Origin: Bacillota bacterium
GTDB taxonomy: Bacteria > Bacillota > UBA4882 > UBA8346
Length of the DNA: 64,000 nucleotides
Reading direction: 5' to 3'
NCBI GenBank assembly: GCA_023426245.1
Contig: JAFABB010000037.1
Coordinates: forward strand, 1-64,000
In this document: positions 41,818-51,295 of the stretch, piece by piece
How the letters are laid out: each line of letters opens with the position of its first letter
How positions within the stretch are numbered: the first letter of the stretch is position 1
The notes under the pieces: model-generated
Database searches by the model: none
Told to the model about the DNA's origin: nothing
The model's input: only the letters and a program-made list of their open reading frames with translations
Made by a program: the position numbers and the translations under genes

Positions 41818-44800
41818 TCACTTTCTCGATATTTCTTTCGGCAAATCATTCGGCAACTTCTCGATAAATCCCGTCGATTGCATATAGGCAATAACTTTCT
41901 TGATATAAGCCTCATCCGTGAGAGGCCACTCAAAATCCAACTGTTTTAAGGCTGTAATCGAAACCCGGGAATCGACCTTGACGGAAGCATGATAATTTAA
42001 CGTACCCTTTTGTAAATCAGGCACTAGACCCACTAGAGTAGCGGCATTATCTTTGTGGGACAGCCGATCCTGAAGATATTTATAAAAGCTTTCATCACTG
42101 ACAATATCGACTTTATAACCCATTTCAAGCAGCATTTTTGTTAAATTTTTCATTTTGATCCCATGTTGATTCATCAGGTGAAATGTCCTACCGCTGCTCT
42201 CTTCCACCTTCAGGAGTTTTACTATCGCCTTGCTGCACAAATCCACCGGAGTAAACTCAGCGTCTTTTTTGGCCAAAGATTTGGGAATGGTTGAAAGCTC
42301 AATCAGAGATTTGAGAATGAGGTAAAATTTATTGTCCCGGATATTTATCTGAAAGAATCCATCCGTATACCTTCCGGTAAGATTGCCTACCCTGAGGATC
42401 GTCGCCTTGAAACCATCCTGAATGTACCGTAAAATTATTTTTTCCGCTTCATATTTACTTTCAACATAACAATTTCCGCCAAGATTCTGGCCGATATCCA
42501 AATTATTTTCATTAAAGTATAAATTTTGCTGTTCTTGCTTGGCATAATCTCCAGCCACACTGGTGGTCGAAATGTGGAATAAAAATTTTCCCTTGCTAAA
42601 CTGAAGGATATTTTGGACTCCAAGAATATTGGTTCGCCGGAATTCTTCAAAATCACCATAATGTTTTACAAACGCAGCTGCGTGAACCACGGTATCGATT
42701 TTCTGCTGGAGTTCCCGATATTCCTCCTCCGGCAATCCAAATTTTTCAAAAGTAATATCACCGCTGATCACCATAATCCTCTGGTTTAAAGCCCACGGAT
42801 GAATCTGAGGAAAATAAAACTTCATGAGTTCATATAAGCGGGATTCGGCGCTTTTCCTATTTTCACCGCGGACTAAAGCATAAATCCGGATGTCGTTTTG
42901 TTGCAGTAATTCGAACAGAATATGAATTCCCAGAAAACCGGTTACGCCCGTCAATAATAGATTGCGAACTGTCCTGGGGGTGGCCAGTTTGACTGGGGCA
43001 GCCAATCGCCCATGCAGTGATCCTGTATTGGGTTTAGCGATGCTGGAACTCTCCCGGGTTTCCACAGTTGATTTTTCATCCTGCCTGCGGGAGATGATCA
43101 TTGCGGCCAGGTCCTTAATGTTATTATGCCGGTAAAAATCTTGAACGGTAAGATCCCATTGCTCGTTATAGCTCATGGTTAAAATTTTGATAACGGCCAG
43201 TGAATCCCCGCCGATTTCAAAAAAATTATCCATCGTCCCGATTTGAGTGTTTCCTAATATCTCTTGCCAGTAGGCTACTAATTTTCTTTCCACTTCATTT
43301 TCAGGGGGCACGTAACTGACTTTTGGTTCACTGGCCGGAGCGGGCAGGGCTTTCCTATCAATTTTTCCGTTGGGGGTCAGCGGTAATTTATCCAAAAATA
43401 CAAAGCGGGACGGTATCATGTAATCTGGCAGGTTTTTGAATAAAAATCCTTTCAACTCCGCGATAGTGGGTCTTTGATCCGAAACAACATAAGCGCACAA
43501 ATATTGATTCCTGTCCTCGTCTTCACGGGCCATAACCACTGTTTCCAGGACAGCAAGATGATTGATTAACTGAAACTCAATCTCGCCGGGTTCGATACGA
43601 AAACCACGAATTTTGACCTGATTGTCAGCTCTTTCGATAAATTGCAAATTGCCTTCCGCAGTCCATTTTACCAAATCGCCGGTGCGGTACAAACGTTCTC
43701 CGATATCTTCCACCCAAACAAATTTGGCTGCGGTCAGTTCGGAATTGACTACATATCCCCGGGCCAATCCCGTTCCTCCCAAATATAATTCCCCTGGAAT
43801 CCCAACAGGCTGCAAATTGAGGTCCGGACTCAACACATAACACTGGCAATTGGCAATCGGTTTGCCGATCAATATTTCCCGATCTTGCGGGGAAAATTGA
43901 TACACCGTTGAACAAACACTATTCTCAGTCGGCCCGTATTCATTATACAACTTCACCAAAGGCAGTTTTTGAAAATGTTTTGTCACCAAGTTCAGATGGA
44001 AATTTTCACCCGCCACCGTAACGCTGGATAAACGAGTTAAGCCGGGAGCAATCTCATCCAGCATCGTATGATAGAATAGCGGGGTCACTAAAAAATGGGT
44101 CACTTGATGCCGGGTAATCAGTTTCCCTAAATACACTAAATCCAGCCGTTTTTCTTGTTCGATCATCACAATCGGAGCACCGGCGCTTAAAAAGGAAAAA
44201 ATATCTTCCACAGAACTGTCGAAATTATAAGGTGGAATCTGCAATAAAACATCCCCGGCAGTAAAATGATAATGATGAATCCGCCAATTGACCGTATTCA
44301 CGATTGACCGATGCTCGACCATCACCCCTTTCGGTTGGCCGGTAGAACCGGATGTGTAAATGACATAGGCCAAATCATTAATACAATTTAGATTCTCCGG
44401 GTTGGAACCGTCTTCAATATCCCAGGCGGCGTCGAAATTTACGATTTCCCCTTGCCAGGTGGTATTACCGATTAAAAAATCATTCGTAAGCAAGATATCA
44501 CAACAACTATCCTCTAAAATATATTTAACCCTGCCCCTGGGGAAATCGGGATCAATCGGCATATAAGCCCCGCCTGCCTTTAATATCCCCAAAATCCCAT
44601 AAACCATCTCCGGCGACCGTTTGACCAGCAGTCCAACGATGGAATTGGACTTAATACCTTTCCTCCGGAGCATCCGGGCAATCTGATTGGCTGTCCGGTT
44701 TAATTCCCCGTAAGTTATCCGCTCTTCGCCGAAGATTATAGCGACATAATCCGGGTTCTGAAAGGCTTGCGCTTCAAAAAATTGATGAAGTAACCGGTTG

Positions 44801-45987
44801 GATGAAGTTAAGCTCATTTGGGGTTCATTAAACTCATGAAGAAGCCGTTGCTTTTCTGCCGGAGGTATCAACTCCAAATCAGAAAGCGGCTTAGCCGGAT
44901 TATCCAAGGCGTTTTGGAGAAGATGCATTAAGTGAAGATGGAGGTCTTCAATTTCCGTGGCGGTGAATAGCTCGACTAAATAATCGTAGTCGATTACAAA
45001 GCTATTCAAATTTTCTCTATCACTAATATTAAGATTTAATGAGTTAATTTGATAACCATATTGGTACCAATAACTTTTTGCTTCAGTAAAGCCTTCTAAG
45101 TGGTGATGAATAGCATTTTGATAAGTTATAGTTATATCAAACAAATCTTCATTCGTTTTATGTTGATTCCGGTAATCTTCGGTTAATAAGTCATGGGGAT
45201 AATGCGAGTTATGTAATAAACTCTTCCACTTGCAGGCTATCGAAAAGAGAAAATCAATAAATTGCATATTATAATCGAGATGCAATAAAATAGGTATCGT
45301 ATTAATAAACATGCCTAAAGTATTTTTTTCTTTGTAATTCGTACGATTAAGAACTGTTGTTCCGAAAGCTATTCTTTTATTAGAGGTAATTTTATTGATA
45401 TAAATGGAAAATAATGCTATAAACAAAACTAAAATTGAAACCCGTTTTTCCTGGCAAAGCTGAGTAATTTTCAATGAAATATCTTTAGAGATATTTAGAC
45501 TTATTCGTTTTGCACAGGTAGAATATTGACCGGATCTATTCTTTAAATATATAAACTCCGGATCCATTTTCATTTCTGTTTTCCAAAAAGCTTTATTAAG
45601 TTCAAAACGTTTAGAAGTTACATATTCTCTTTCTTCATCTAAATACTCAATAAAAGAAGGTTCTTGAATATTTAAATCTTCTCCTTTCTTTATTTTCCAA
45701 TAATAATCAAAAGTCTTATCGCCACTTAGTATTACAGACCAAGCATCAGAGATTAAGTGATGCTGTTTGAAATATAATCCTGACCCTGTAGCCAATTTAA
45801 AAAAAGCGGTATAAAAAAGGAGAGAATCAATGATTGAAAACGCTGTTTCGGTGAATTCTTGCTGAATCTTAAAAAACCGTTGATTGTCGGTTTCAGAGGT
45901 TAAATCAAAAAAATCAGGCCGATAGTGTTGGTAATCGGAAACATATTGTACTGGTTCTCCGTTTTCAATTTTAAAACGAATTCGCAA
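41818..45987 (-). CDS. Single-module nonribosomal peptide synthetase, C-A-T-R (5' part split off by frameshift)
   Basis: 1389 residues from the first ATG in this frame, but the real protein starts at 46157. Order: condensation domain (to about 370; active site HHLISDA, with Ala for the usual Gly), adenylation (about 390-880; YTSGSTGQPKGVM, NEYGPTEN, YRTGDLVKW, KIRGFRIEPGEIE), thiolation (FFEIGGDSL), NAD(P)H-dependent thioester reductase (about 1010-1389; LLTGVTGFLGIHI). It should join an upstream acyl or aminoacyl unit to one amino acid and release an aldehyde or alcohol. The specificity pocket by eye is D-S-E-V-T-A-E-V-C, which I cannot assign. No phosphopantetheinyl transferase is in view. 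Confidence 0.9.
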   Translation of the reverse strand: MRIRFKIENGEPVQYVSDYQHYRPDFFDLTSETDNQRFFKIQQEFTETAFSIIDSLLFYTAFFKLATGSGLYFKQHHLISDAWSVILSGDKTFDYYWKIKKGEDLNIQEPSFIEYLDEEREYVTSKRFELNKAFWKTEMKMDPEFIYLKNRSGQYSTCAKRISLNISKDISLKITQLCQEKRVSILVLFIALFSIYINKITSNKRIAFGTTVLNRTNYKEKNTLGMFINTIPILLHLDYNMQFIDFLFSIACKWKSLLHNSHYPHDLLTEDYRNQHKTNEDLFDITITYQNAIHHHLEGFTEAKSYWYQYGYQINSLNLNISDRENLNSFVIDYDYLVELFTATEIEDLHLHLMHLLQNALDNPAKPLSDLELIPPAEKQRLLHEFNEPQMSLTSSNRLLHQFFEAQAFQNPDYVAIIFGEERITYGELNRTANQIARMLRRKGIKSNSIVGLLVKRSPEMVYGILGILKAGGAYMPIDPDFPRGRVKYILEDSCCDILLTNDFLIGNTTWQGEIVNFDAAWDIEDGSNPENLNCINDLAYVIYTSGSTGQPKGVMVEHRSIVNTVNWRIHHYHFTAGDVLLQIPPYNFDSSVEDIFSFLSAGAPIVMIEQEKRLDLVYLGKLITRHQVTHFLVTPLFYHTMLDEIAPGLTRLSSVTVAGENFHLNLVTKHFQKLPLVKLYNEYGPTENSVCSTVYQFSPQDREILIGKPIANCQCYVLSPDLNLQPVGIPGELYLGGTGLARGYVVNSELTAAKFVWVEDIGERLYRTGDLVKWTAEGNLQFIERADNQVKIRGFRIEPGEIEFQLINHLAVLETVVMAREDEDRNQYLCAYVVSDQRPTIAELKGFLFKNLPDYMIPSRFVFLDKLPLTPNGKIDRKALPAPASEPKVSYVPPENEVERKLVAYWQEILGNTQIGTMDNFFEIGGDSLAVIKILTMSYNEQWDLTVQDFYRHNNIKDLAAMIISRRQDEKSTVETRESSSIAKPNTGSLHGRLAAPVKLATPRTVRNLLLTGVTGFLGIHILFELLQQNDIRIYALVRGENRKSAESRLYELMKFYFPQIHPWALNQRIMVISGDITFEKFGLPEEEYRELQQKIDTVVHAAAFVKHYGDFEEFRRTNILGVQNILQFSKGKFLFHISTTSVAGDYAKQEQQNLYFNENNLDIGQNLGGNCYVESKYEAEKIILRYIQDGFKATILRVGNLTGRYTDGFFQINIRDNKFYLILKSLIELSTIPKSLAKKDAEFTPVDLCSKAIVKLLKVEESSGRTFHLMNQHGIKMKNLTKMLLEMGYKVDIVSDESFYKYLQDRLSHKDNAATLVGLVPDLQKGTLNYHASVKVDSRVSITALKQLDFEWPLTDEAYIKKVIAYMQSTGFIEKLPNDLPKEISRK

Positions 45988-46157
45988 AGCGTCGTTTTTT
46001 TTATTACCACGTTAAAGGCTTGTTCCAATACTTTAAAATCCAACTCCTCATTAAAAAGTAAAGCGCCAGCATTATTATTTATGCTAGTATTTGAAACAAA
46101 TTTTTCAACATTCCAGATCACCCTTTGGGCATAGGTTAAAGGATAATATTTCATCAT
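45900..46157 (-). pseudogene. Condensation-domain N-terminus of the synthetase, out of frame
   Basis: Starts after AGGAGGGAAGG and reads YYPLTYAQRVIWNVEKF, the C1 motif of condensation domains. It then runs to VVIKK at a run of eight A (45995-46002). A -1 shift there continues as NDALRIRF, exactly the expected next motif and the frame of 41818-45987. One inserted or deleted A, a sequencing error, or programmed slippage would all explain it. With the shift the full protein would be about 1445 residues. Confidence 0.8.
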
Positions 46158-46182
46158 TCCTTCCCTCCTAAATTATTTTTGT

Positions 46183-46389
46183 TTACCTGCTTCTGACCGA
46201 AAACTTTTCCATGTAATCCAAAACATCCATATATGCCAGACGAGCATTGGAATTGGTTGTGATGCTGTTCTTAAACACGACATAATTTTTTATGTCTTCA
46301 TAGATCCTTTTAAAGTCGGTCTGAGTATCAAAAATAGTGGTATTTAAATCATCCGGTGTTAATGAATTTTTTTTCTGATGAACACGCAA
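46183..46389 (-). CDS. Small protein preceding the peptide synthetase
   Basis: 68 residues, TTG start with GGGGGA 7 nt upstream, ending 25 nt before the synthetase start. Helical, no Cys, not an MbtH protein (lacks its Trp pattern) and not a carrier protein (no GGDS motif). Co-transcription with the synthetase is likely. No family recognised. Confidence 0.55.
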   Translation of the reverse strand: MRVHQKKNSLTPDDLNTTIFDTQTDFKRIYEDIKNYVVFKNSITTNSNARLAYMDVLDYMEKFSVRSR

Positions 46390-46565
46390 ATCGATTCCCC
46401 CTTTTTAGATAATTTCTGAATCAAACAATTTATTTGGTCTTTTTCTCTAGTTTAGTCATCTCTCAATGTTAATTGTAACATAACTTCAAATTAATAACAT
46501 ACTGAGGTATCTTTTAAATTTTCTTTCAGAATGTTAAAAAAATTTATTTTCCATCTATTATCTTT

Positions 46566-46596
46566 ATAAAAATAAAAACCCGGAAAATTTCCAGGT
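46566..46596 (-). terminator. Terminator after the sensor kinase gene
   Basis: Minus strand ACCTGGAAA / TTTCCGGGT with 2-nt offset loop and T-rich tail (TTTTTATTTTTA), about 90 nt after the kinase stop and upstream of the small-protein/synthetase unit, so the two units have separate promoters. Confidence 0.65.
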
Positions 46597-46681
46597 CAAT
46601 TAGAGGTCATTCTTTTTCAAAATAGATGTTTTGCAAAAAACTCCAACCGATTCATTCAAAACGAAACATTCCTATTCAATT

Positions 46682-48700
46682 TCAAATGGGTATTGAAATA
46701 TAAAAAGTAGCGCCATGCTCTGGGGAAGGTTCAAACCAAAGGTCTCCACCAAATTTTCCCTTAATAATGGCATAAGATATATATAACCCCAACCCGGTTC
46801 CTTTTTTCCCCTTAGTGGTAATCATTTCCCTGAATAATTTGGATTGGAGCCCTTCAAGGATTCCTTTGCCCCAATCCCGGATACAAAACTCAAGCATGGC
46901 ATCCGTGTGAGTCACATTAAATTCAATGAATCCTTTTTCTCCTTCATAGGATTGAATTGCGTTCGAAACTAAATTCTCCAACACCTGGACTAAGTTGCTT
47001 GCCTCTCCAGATATCTCCATATTTGGATCTGCCCTTAGATTATATCGTATGTTACAACCGGATTTGTTCAGTTCATAATCGGTCAAAATTTCAAGTCGTT
47101 TCATGAGTTCCTTCAGGGTAAAACTGGAAGCCACTGAATGCTTCCCCGATACAATCTGCCCTTTAATAGTGGTCAAGACATCAGACATATAAGTACAACA
47201 GGGCATCATTTCATCAAGCCAAGCTTCCATTTCCCCCGCGATTTCACGGTGGTCCTCCGAGGTAACCCGCCGATCGTCAATGGATGCCTGATACTCGGCA
47301 ACCAATTTTTTAATGGATGCAATACCAACCGAAAGCGACATAATCGGGGTTTTTAAGTTATGAGTAATACCGCTGATCATTTGCCCCAAAGAAGCTAGTC
47401 GTTCCTGTTCAACAATCATACTCTGTTGTTTTTGAATATCCTCAATATACTTTTTTTCACGCTCTTGAACTTTATTGAAAGCTATTGCGAGATCCCCGAT
47501 CTCATCATTGGAGATAACGGCAATTTTCTTGTTCAAATCAGCTTCCGACCCTTCCGCAATCTCCGTAAGACCAGAAGCAATTAAGGCAATATCTTCTGCT
47601 AGGGTTCTTGCAAAATATAATATTATCAATGCAGCAAAAATAGATATTGCCATAATGCTTATAAAAAATAAAAATATGGTTTTTGATGAACCCACCACAT
47701 ACTTAATACCAAAAATCCAATCACCATTTACTCCCCTCAATTTAATGACTGCGCCTTGAATGTTAGAGCCATAATAGTCATAAGTATGCCCATGGTATTT
47801 GAATGCCAACTCCCGGGTATATTTTAAAAAAAATTTACTTAATCCTGAATTATCACTGGTTTTATATTTGCCTTCGGGATCAATATAAAAGGCAATGTCT
47901 TTTTTGTTATCGGTTTCCAATAAATTAAAAAACTGATTCATCTGGGCTCGACTCTGAATAGATGGGTAGCTAACAGCTATCATTTGGAGTTCACGTTGAT
48001 AACTCTTAAAAAGTGCATCTCCTTTTTCTTTAATTAAGCCGGATTGTCCAATCCAAGAAATAAACAAAATTGAAAACAAAAACAAAGGAAATATTTGCAA
48101 AATCACTTTAAATCGCAGTCCGATTCGAGTTGCTTTTAATACAGAATTTTCTAAATAAGTATATTTTAAAACTTGCCGAAAATATTTTTTAGAAAATAAA
48201 TAAGAAATTTCCCCAGTCAAATTTAACCCCACAATTGAAATCATATAAAGCTTTACATCAGCAATATCAATCATACCCAAGACAACAAATAAAAATCCAA
48301 TAATAAATATTGGCACAAATATTTGTAAAACATAAACAATGTGAGGTATAGTTAAACTTCTTTTTCTAATTTTATTAATTTCTGTTATATCGTTTGATTC
48401 GAGAATTTGAACAATGTGATTCCAATTATCAACACCTCTAAAAATAAACTTTAAGCAAATATAACCCACAATCATGATGAGGAGGTTAATCACAATATAT
48501 TGCTGATAATATAGGATTTTTGAAAATTCTTTATCAAATTGGGTGTTGATTGATCCGGGTGGATAATTTAATAAGAAAGGAAATAAAGGGTAAAAAACTA
48601 AATCAGTTATGACAATAACAAAAATATAGATGCCAAATATATTTAAACTAGGTTCCTTCTGTTTCTGAAATCTAAAAATGTTCAATGTTACAACGCTCAC
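46682..48700 (-). CDS. Membrane sensor histidine kinase
   Basis: 672 residues. About six membrane helices in the first 220 residues, an extracytoplasmic part (about 235-325), another helix (about 335-355), HAMP (about 360-415), a coiled linker, then a phosphoacceptor helix with GMISGITHNLKTPIMSL and an HATPase domain (NLVSNAIQSYEGEKG, DWGKGI, GKKGTGLGLYI). The His-Asn-Leu-Lys-Thr-Pro box is the HxLKTP class found in sporulation-like and stress kinases. It is convergent in direction with the synthetase unit and probably signals to the LuxR-type regulator at 41114-41725. Start codon uncertain (GTG). Confidence 0.88.
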   Translation of the reverse strand: MSVVTLNIFRFQKQKEPSLNIFGIYIFVIVITDLVFYPLFPFLLNYPPGSINTQFDKEFSKILYYQQYIVINLLIMIVGYICLKFIFRGVDNWNHIVQILESNDITEINKIRKRSLTIPHIVYVLQIFVPIFIIGFLFVVLGMIDIADVKLYMISIVGLNLTGEISYLFSKKYFRQVLKYTYLENSVLKATRIGLRFKVILQIFPLFLFSILFISWIGQSGLIKEKGDALFKSYQRELQMIAVSYPSIQSRAQMNQFFNLLETDNKKDIAFYIDPEGKYKTSDNSGLSKFFLKYTRELAFKYHGHTYDYYGSNIQGAVIKLRGVNGDWIFGIKYVVGSSKTIFLFFISIMAISIFAALIILYFARTLAEDIALIASGLTEIAEGSEADLNKKIAVISNDEIGDLAIAFNKVQEREKKYIEDIQKQQSMIVEQERLASLGQMISGITHNLKTPIMSLSVGIASIKKLVAEYQASIDDRRVTSEDHREIAGEMEAWLDEMMPCCTYMSDVLTTIKGQIVSGKHSVASSFTLKELMKRLEILTDYELNKSGCNIRYNLRADPNMEISGEASNLVQVLENLVSNAIQSYEGEKGFIEFNVTHTDAMLEFCIRDWGKGILEGLQSKLFREMITTKGKKGTGLGLYISYAIIKGKFGGDLWFEPSPEHGATFYISIPI

Positions 48701-48836
48701 TTTGCGACAACAAAAATATTTTACCGCTCAACATATAATTATCCAAATTTTTCATTGATTCCTGCTTTATGGCAAAAAATCATCATCTTTCCTCTTTGTT
48801 TTCGGCAAAACTGCAGCAAAAAAACTGCTTCGTTCT

Positions 48837-49286
48837 TTATTTTGAATCGCAAATTGATTGAAGTTCCTTCTTCCATCCCATTAAAAACTCATACGTAAAC
48901 CGGATGGTCCTTTTGGTGAGTTCCTCGCAACGATGGGGCGGATCGTCCTCCCGGAAACCGCCCGGCCGCAAATCCCTGCAGACAATCGAATCGAATCTTT
49001 TCTGAAAGCTTTCCGCATACCGGTAACAGGCATCTGCGATTTCCTCCGCCCCTTTCCCCTCTGCGGAAAGATAAATTCCAATCATCATCAATCCGCCCTC
49101 CACCAAACCGCACTGGGCCCGAAACCCTCCTGCCCCGTGCATACCGTTTCCCGCATTCAGCACCTGTTCATGAAGGGTAATTCCCAAAAGGTCTGCTAAA
49201 ACCGTCATGGTTGTACAGGCACAATTGATATCCTTTTCCCAATAGGACTTATGAACCGATTTGGCGATATATTCGGCAATATCCAT
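48837..49286 (-). CDS. C_GCAxxG_C_C family protein
   Basis: 149 residues with the conserved cysteines of this small redox-type family: NCACTTM near residue 22, the Gly-rich G-x-GMHGAGGFRAQCG block (about 47-59), IVCRDLRPGGF and PHRCEEL. The usual first motif GCA is here NCAC. Members are thought to be redox-active or metal-binding; no reaction is known. It precedes shikimate kinase's end by about 110 nt on the same strand. Confidence 0.85.
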   Translation of the reverse strand: MDIAEYIAKSVHKSYWEKDINCACTTMTVLADLLGITLHEQVLNAGNGMHGAGGFRAQCGLVEGGLMMIGIYLSAEGKGAEEIADACYRYAESFQKRFDSIVCRDLRPGGFREDDPPHRCEELTKRTIRFTYEFLMGWKKELQSICDSK

Positions 49287-49398
49287 CGACTTGGAACTCC
49301 CTCCTTAAATTCTTACGACCCTGGGCATCGGGGATTGAAAAAACAATTTTCGGAAGAGTAATAAAACGGCATGCCAATTTAGCATTGAATAAAATAAG

Positions 49399-49917
49399 TT
49401 ACTGGAATGCTCTCAAAGCATTGACCATTTTAAGGACCACTTCTTCCATAGTTGAAACAGAACAATCCACAATCAGGTCGGCATACTTTTCATACAAGGC
49501 TATCCGTTCATCATACAAATCCCGTAAAGTGCGGCCTTGTTCAATGGCTATCCCCCGGGTGGACATATTATCGATCCTGCGCTCGATTTCATCATAACAA
49601 AGTTTCAAATATACCAGTAGACCGGTCTCCTTTAAATGATCAACAGCTCTCTTGCTATAGACCGCACTGCCCCCGGTGGCAATCACCGATTGGGTTGCCT
49701 GCAACTCACAGATTACATTTTCCTCCAGCCTTAAAAATCCGGCCACTCCGTCTTGATTGATGATTTCCTGCAACAGACGGCCGGCCTTTTCCTGAATGAT
49801 TATATCCGTGTCCAAGAAAGCCATCCCCAGGGTTTTGGCAAGCAAGACCCCAATAGTGCTTTTTCCTGCACCCGGCATGCCGATTAAAACGATATTCTGT
49901 CTCAACATGGTGATCAT
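49399..49917 (-). CDS. aroK: Shikimate kinase
   Basis: 172 residues. Walker A GMPGAGKS, the shikimate-binding DTD (LDTDIII), FLRLEENVI in place of FR-x-x-E, ATGGSAV (usual GGG is GGS), and RGIAIEQGRT in the lid. Phosphorylates shikimate at the 3-hydroxyl in the cytoplasm. The changes RL for FR and GGS for GGG make this a divergent member; a related small-molecule kinase is possible. It follows the Lrp-type regulator by 20 nt. Confidence 0.82.
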   Translation of the reverse strand: MITMLRQNIVLIGMPGAGKSTIGVLLAKTLGMAFLDTDIIIQEKAGRLLQEIINQDGVAGFLRLEENVICELQATQSVIATGGSAVYSKRAVDHLKETGLLVYLKLCYDEIERRIDNMSTRGIAIEQGRTLRDLYDERIALYEKYADLIVDCSVSTMEEVVLKMVNALRAFQ

Positions 49918-49937
49918 TGTCCTTTTATTCGTGTAAG

Positions 49938-50351
49938 TTATTTAATATGACCGAGCGATAAATTGACCCGATAATTGCCAAACTTTAAAAACGAATCCAG
50001 CAATGCGTTGAGTTCTTCATGGGATGCCGCTTTAATTTTGAGAATGTAACAACCATCGCCACTAATCCGATCAGCCCCTATGATCTGCGGATTGTCCGTC
50101 ACAAACTCCACAAACTCCCGATGGGCCGTTGTTTTCATAAAAATCGTCACAAAAGCGGTGAGGGTATTGCCCAATTTCAACTCATCCACATCGATCCGGT
50201 ATCCCTTAATCAAGCCCATCTCTTCCATCCGCCGGATCCGGTTTCCCACCGCTTGCCCGGTCATATGGACCTGCTCGCCGATTTCCCGCCATTGAATCCG
50301 GGCGTTCTTTTTCAAAATCTCAATGATTGCCAAATCGGTTGCATCAAGCAA
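49938..50351 (-). CDS. Lrp/AsnC family transcriptional regulator
   Basis: 137 residues. HTH about 5-60 (LAIIEILKKNARIQWREIGEQVHMTGQAVGNRIRRMEEMGLI), then an RAM/AsnC ligand-binding domain with GDGCYILKIKA and KFGNYRVNLSLG. Such proteins form octamers and respond to amino acids. TTG start is tentative. It is first in a unit with shikimate kinase and divergent from the MBL-fold gene, so it may control both. Confidence 0.9.
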   Translation of the reverse strand: MLDATDLAIIEILKKNARIQWREIGEQVHMTGQAVGNRIRRMEEMGLIKGYRIDVDELKLGNTLTAFVTIFMKTTAHREFVEFVTDNPQIIGADRISGDGCYILKIKAASHEELNALLDSFLKFGNYRVNLSLGHIK

Positions 50352-50459
50352 ACTCTTTCAATTCCTTTCATTGTGAAAATGAAGATTACCGAGTCGTTTC
50401 GCGGCGGAAGGCAAAAATTCCTTATAATTGAGTATAACAAAAATCTGGAGGAATTGATC

Positions 50460-51227
50460 ATGAAAATTCAATTATTGCGTCATGCAACTTGTTTGATAAC
50501 CTTTCAAGGAAAAAACCTGCTGCTGGATCCGATGCTCAGCCCTTCGGGAACTCTCGAGGCCGTCCCGCAGGTTCCCAATCCCGCCAAAAATCCCTTAGTG
50601 GATTTGCCGGAGAATGTGGCTCTGAATGATTTACTTGCCCATCTGGACGGAGTTTTGGTCACTCATACCCACCGGGATCATTTCGATGCTATATCCATAA
50701 ATCTGTTGCCCAAAGATAGGCCCTTGTTCTGTCAAACGCAAGATGCCGACAAAATATGTGAAAGTGGATTTTTGGCGGTCCTTCCGGTTAACGAAAGCTT
50801 ATCCTGGAATGATTTCACCATCCATCGCAGCGGCGGACAGCATGGAACCGGGGAAATCGCTACCAAAATGGGGCCGGTATCGGGCTATATACTAACTTCT
50901 TCCAATGAACCAACCCTTTATATCACTGGCGATACCGTGGTCTGTCCAGAAGTACGTGAATCACTGCAAAAGTATCAACCCGATGTTATCCTCAGTTTTG
51001 CCGGTGCCGCCCAGTTTCACGAGGGTGATCCCATCACGATGACCCTTTCCGATATTTTTGACTTAACCCAGAGTGCCCCTCACTCAAAAATCGTTGCCAT
51101 TCACATGGAGGCCTGGAATCATTGCCGGTTGAGCCGGAAAGAACTAAAAGCCTTTTTAAAGGAAAAGTTGTTCCGAGAAGGTCAGGTATTCGTGCCGGAA
51201 AACGGTGAAAGTCTTGTGTTCAACTAA
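50460..51227 (+). CDS. MBL-fold metal-dependent hydrolase (UlaG-like)
   Basis: 255 residues from the ATG at 50460, which follows GGAGGAATTGATC; the frame is open much further upstream but that part is antisense to the Lrp-type gene. MBL features: RHATCLITFQGKNLLLDPML at the start, VTHTHRDHFDAI (metal site T-H-x-H-x-D-H), YITGDTV, and VAIHMEAWNHC with the late His. Probably a phosphodiesterase or lactonase of unknown substrate. Followed by a strong terminator. Confidence 0.88.
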   Translation: MKIQLLRHATCLITFQGKNLLLDPMLSPSGTLEAVPQVPNPAKNPLVDLPENVALNDLLAHLDGVLVTHTHRDHFDAISINLLPKDRPLFCQTQDADKICESGFLAVLPVNESLSWNDFTIHRSGGQHGTGEIATKMGPVSGYILTSSNEPTLYITGDTVVCPEVRESLQKYQPDVILSFAGAAQFHEGDPITMTLSDIFDLTQSAPHSKIVAIHMEAWNHCRLSRKELKAFLKEKLFREGQVFVPENGESLVFN

Positions 51228-51243
51228 CTGCTCGTATAAAAAT

Positions 51244-51282
51244 AGCACCCATAAAGTCAAAGAACCGGACTTTATGGGTGCT
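51244..51282 (+). terminator. Bidirectional terminator between convergent genes
   Basis: Perfect 15-bp stem AGCACCCATAAAGTC / GACTTTATGGGTGCT with a 9-nt loop between the MBL gene and the alpha-mannosidase gene. The T tracts are weak, but the position is exactly between the two stop codons. Confidence 0.75.
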
Positions 51283-51295
51283 GTCAATATAATCC

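Noticed and set aside
46183..46389. MbtH-like partner of the peptide synthetase
   Set aside because: It is the right size and place, but the conserved Trp residues and the N-x-E-x-Q-hS-W-P pattern of MbtH proteins are missing.
50019..50459. N-terminal extension of the MBL-fold gene
   Set aside because: Open by chance across the antisense of the Lrp-type gene; the true start at 50460 has GGAGG, and the family pattern begins there.
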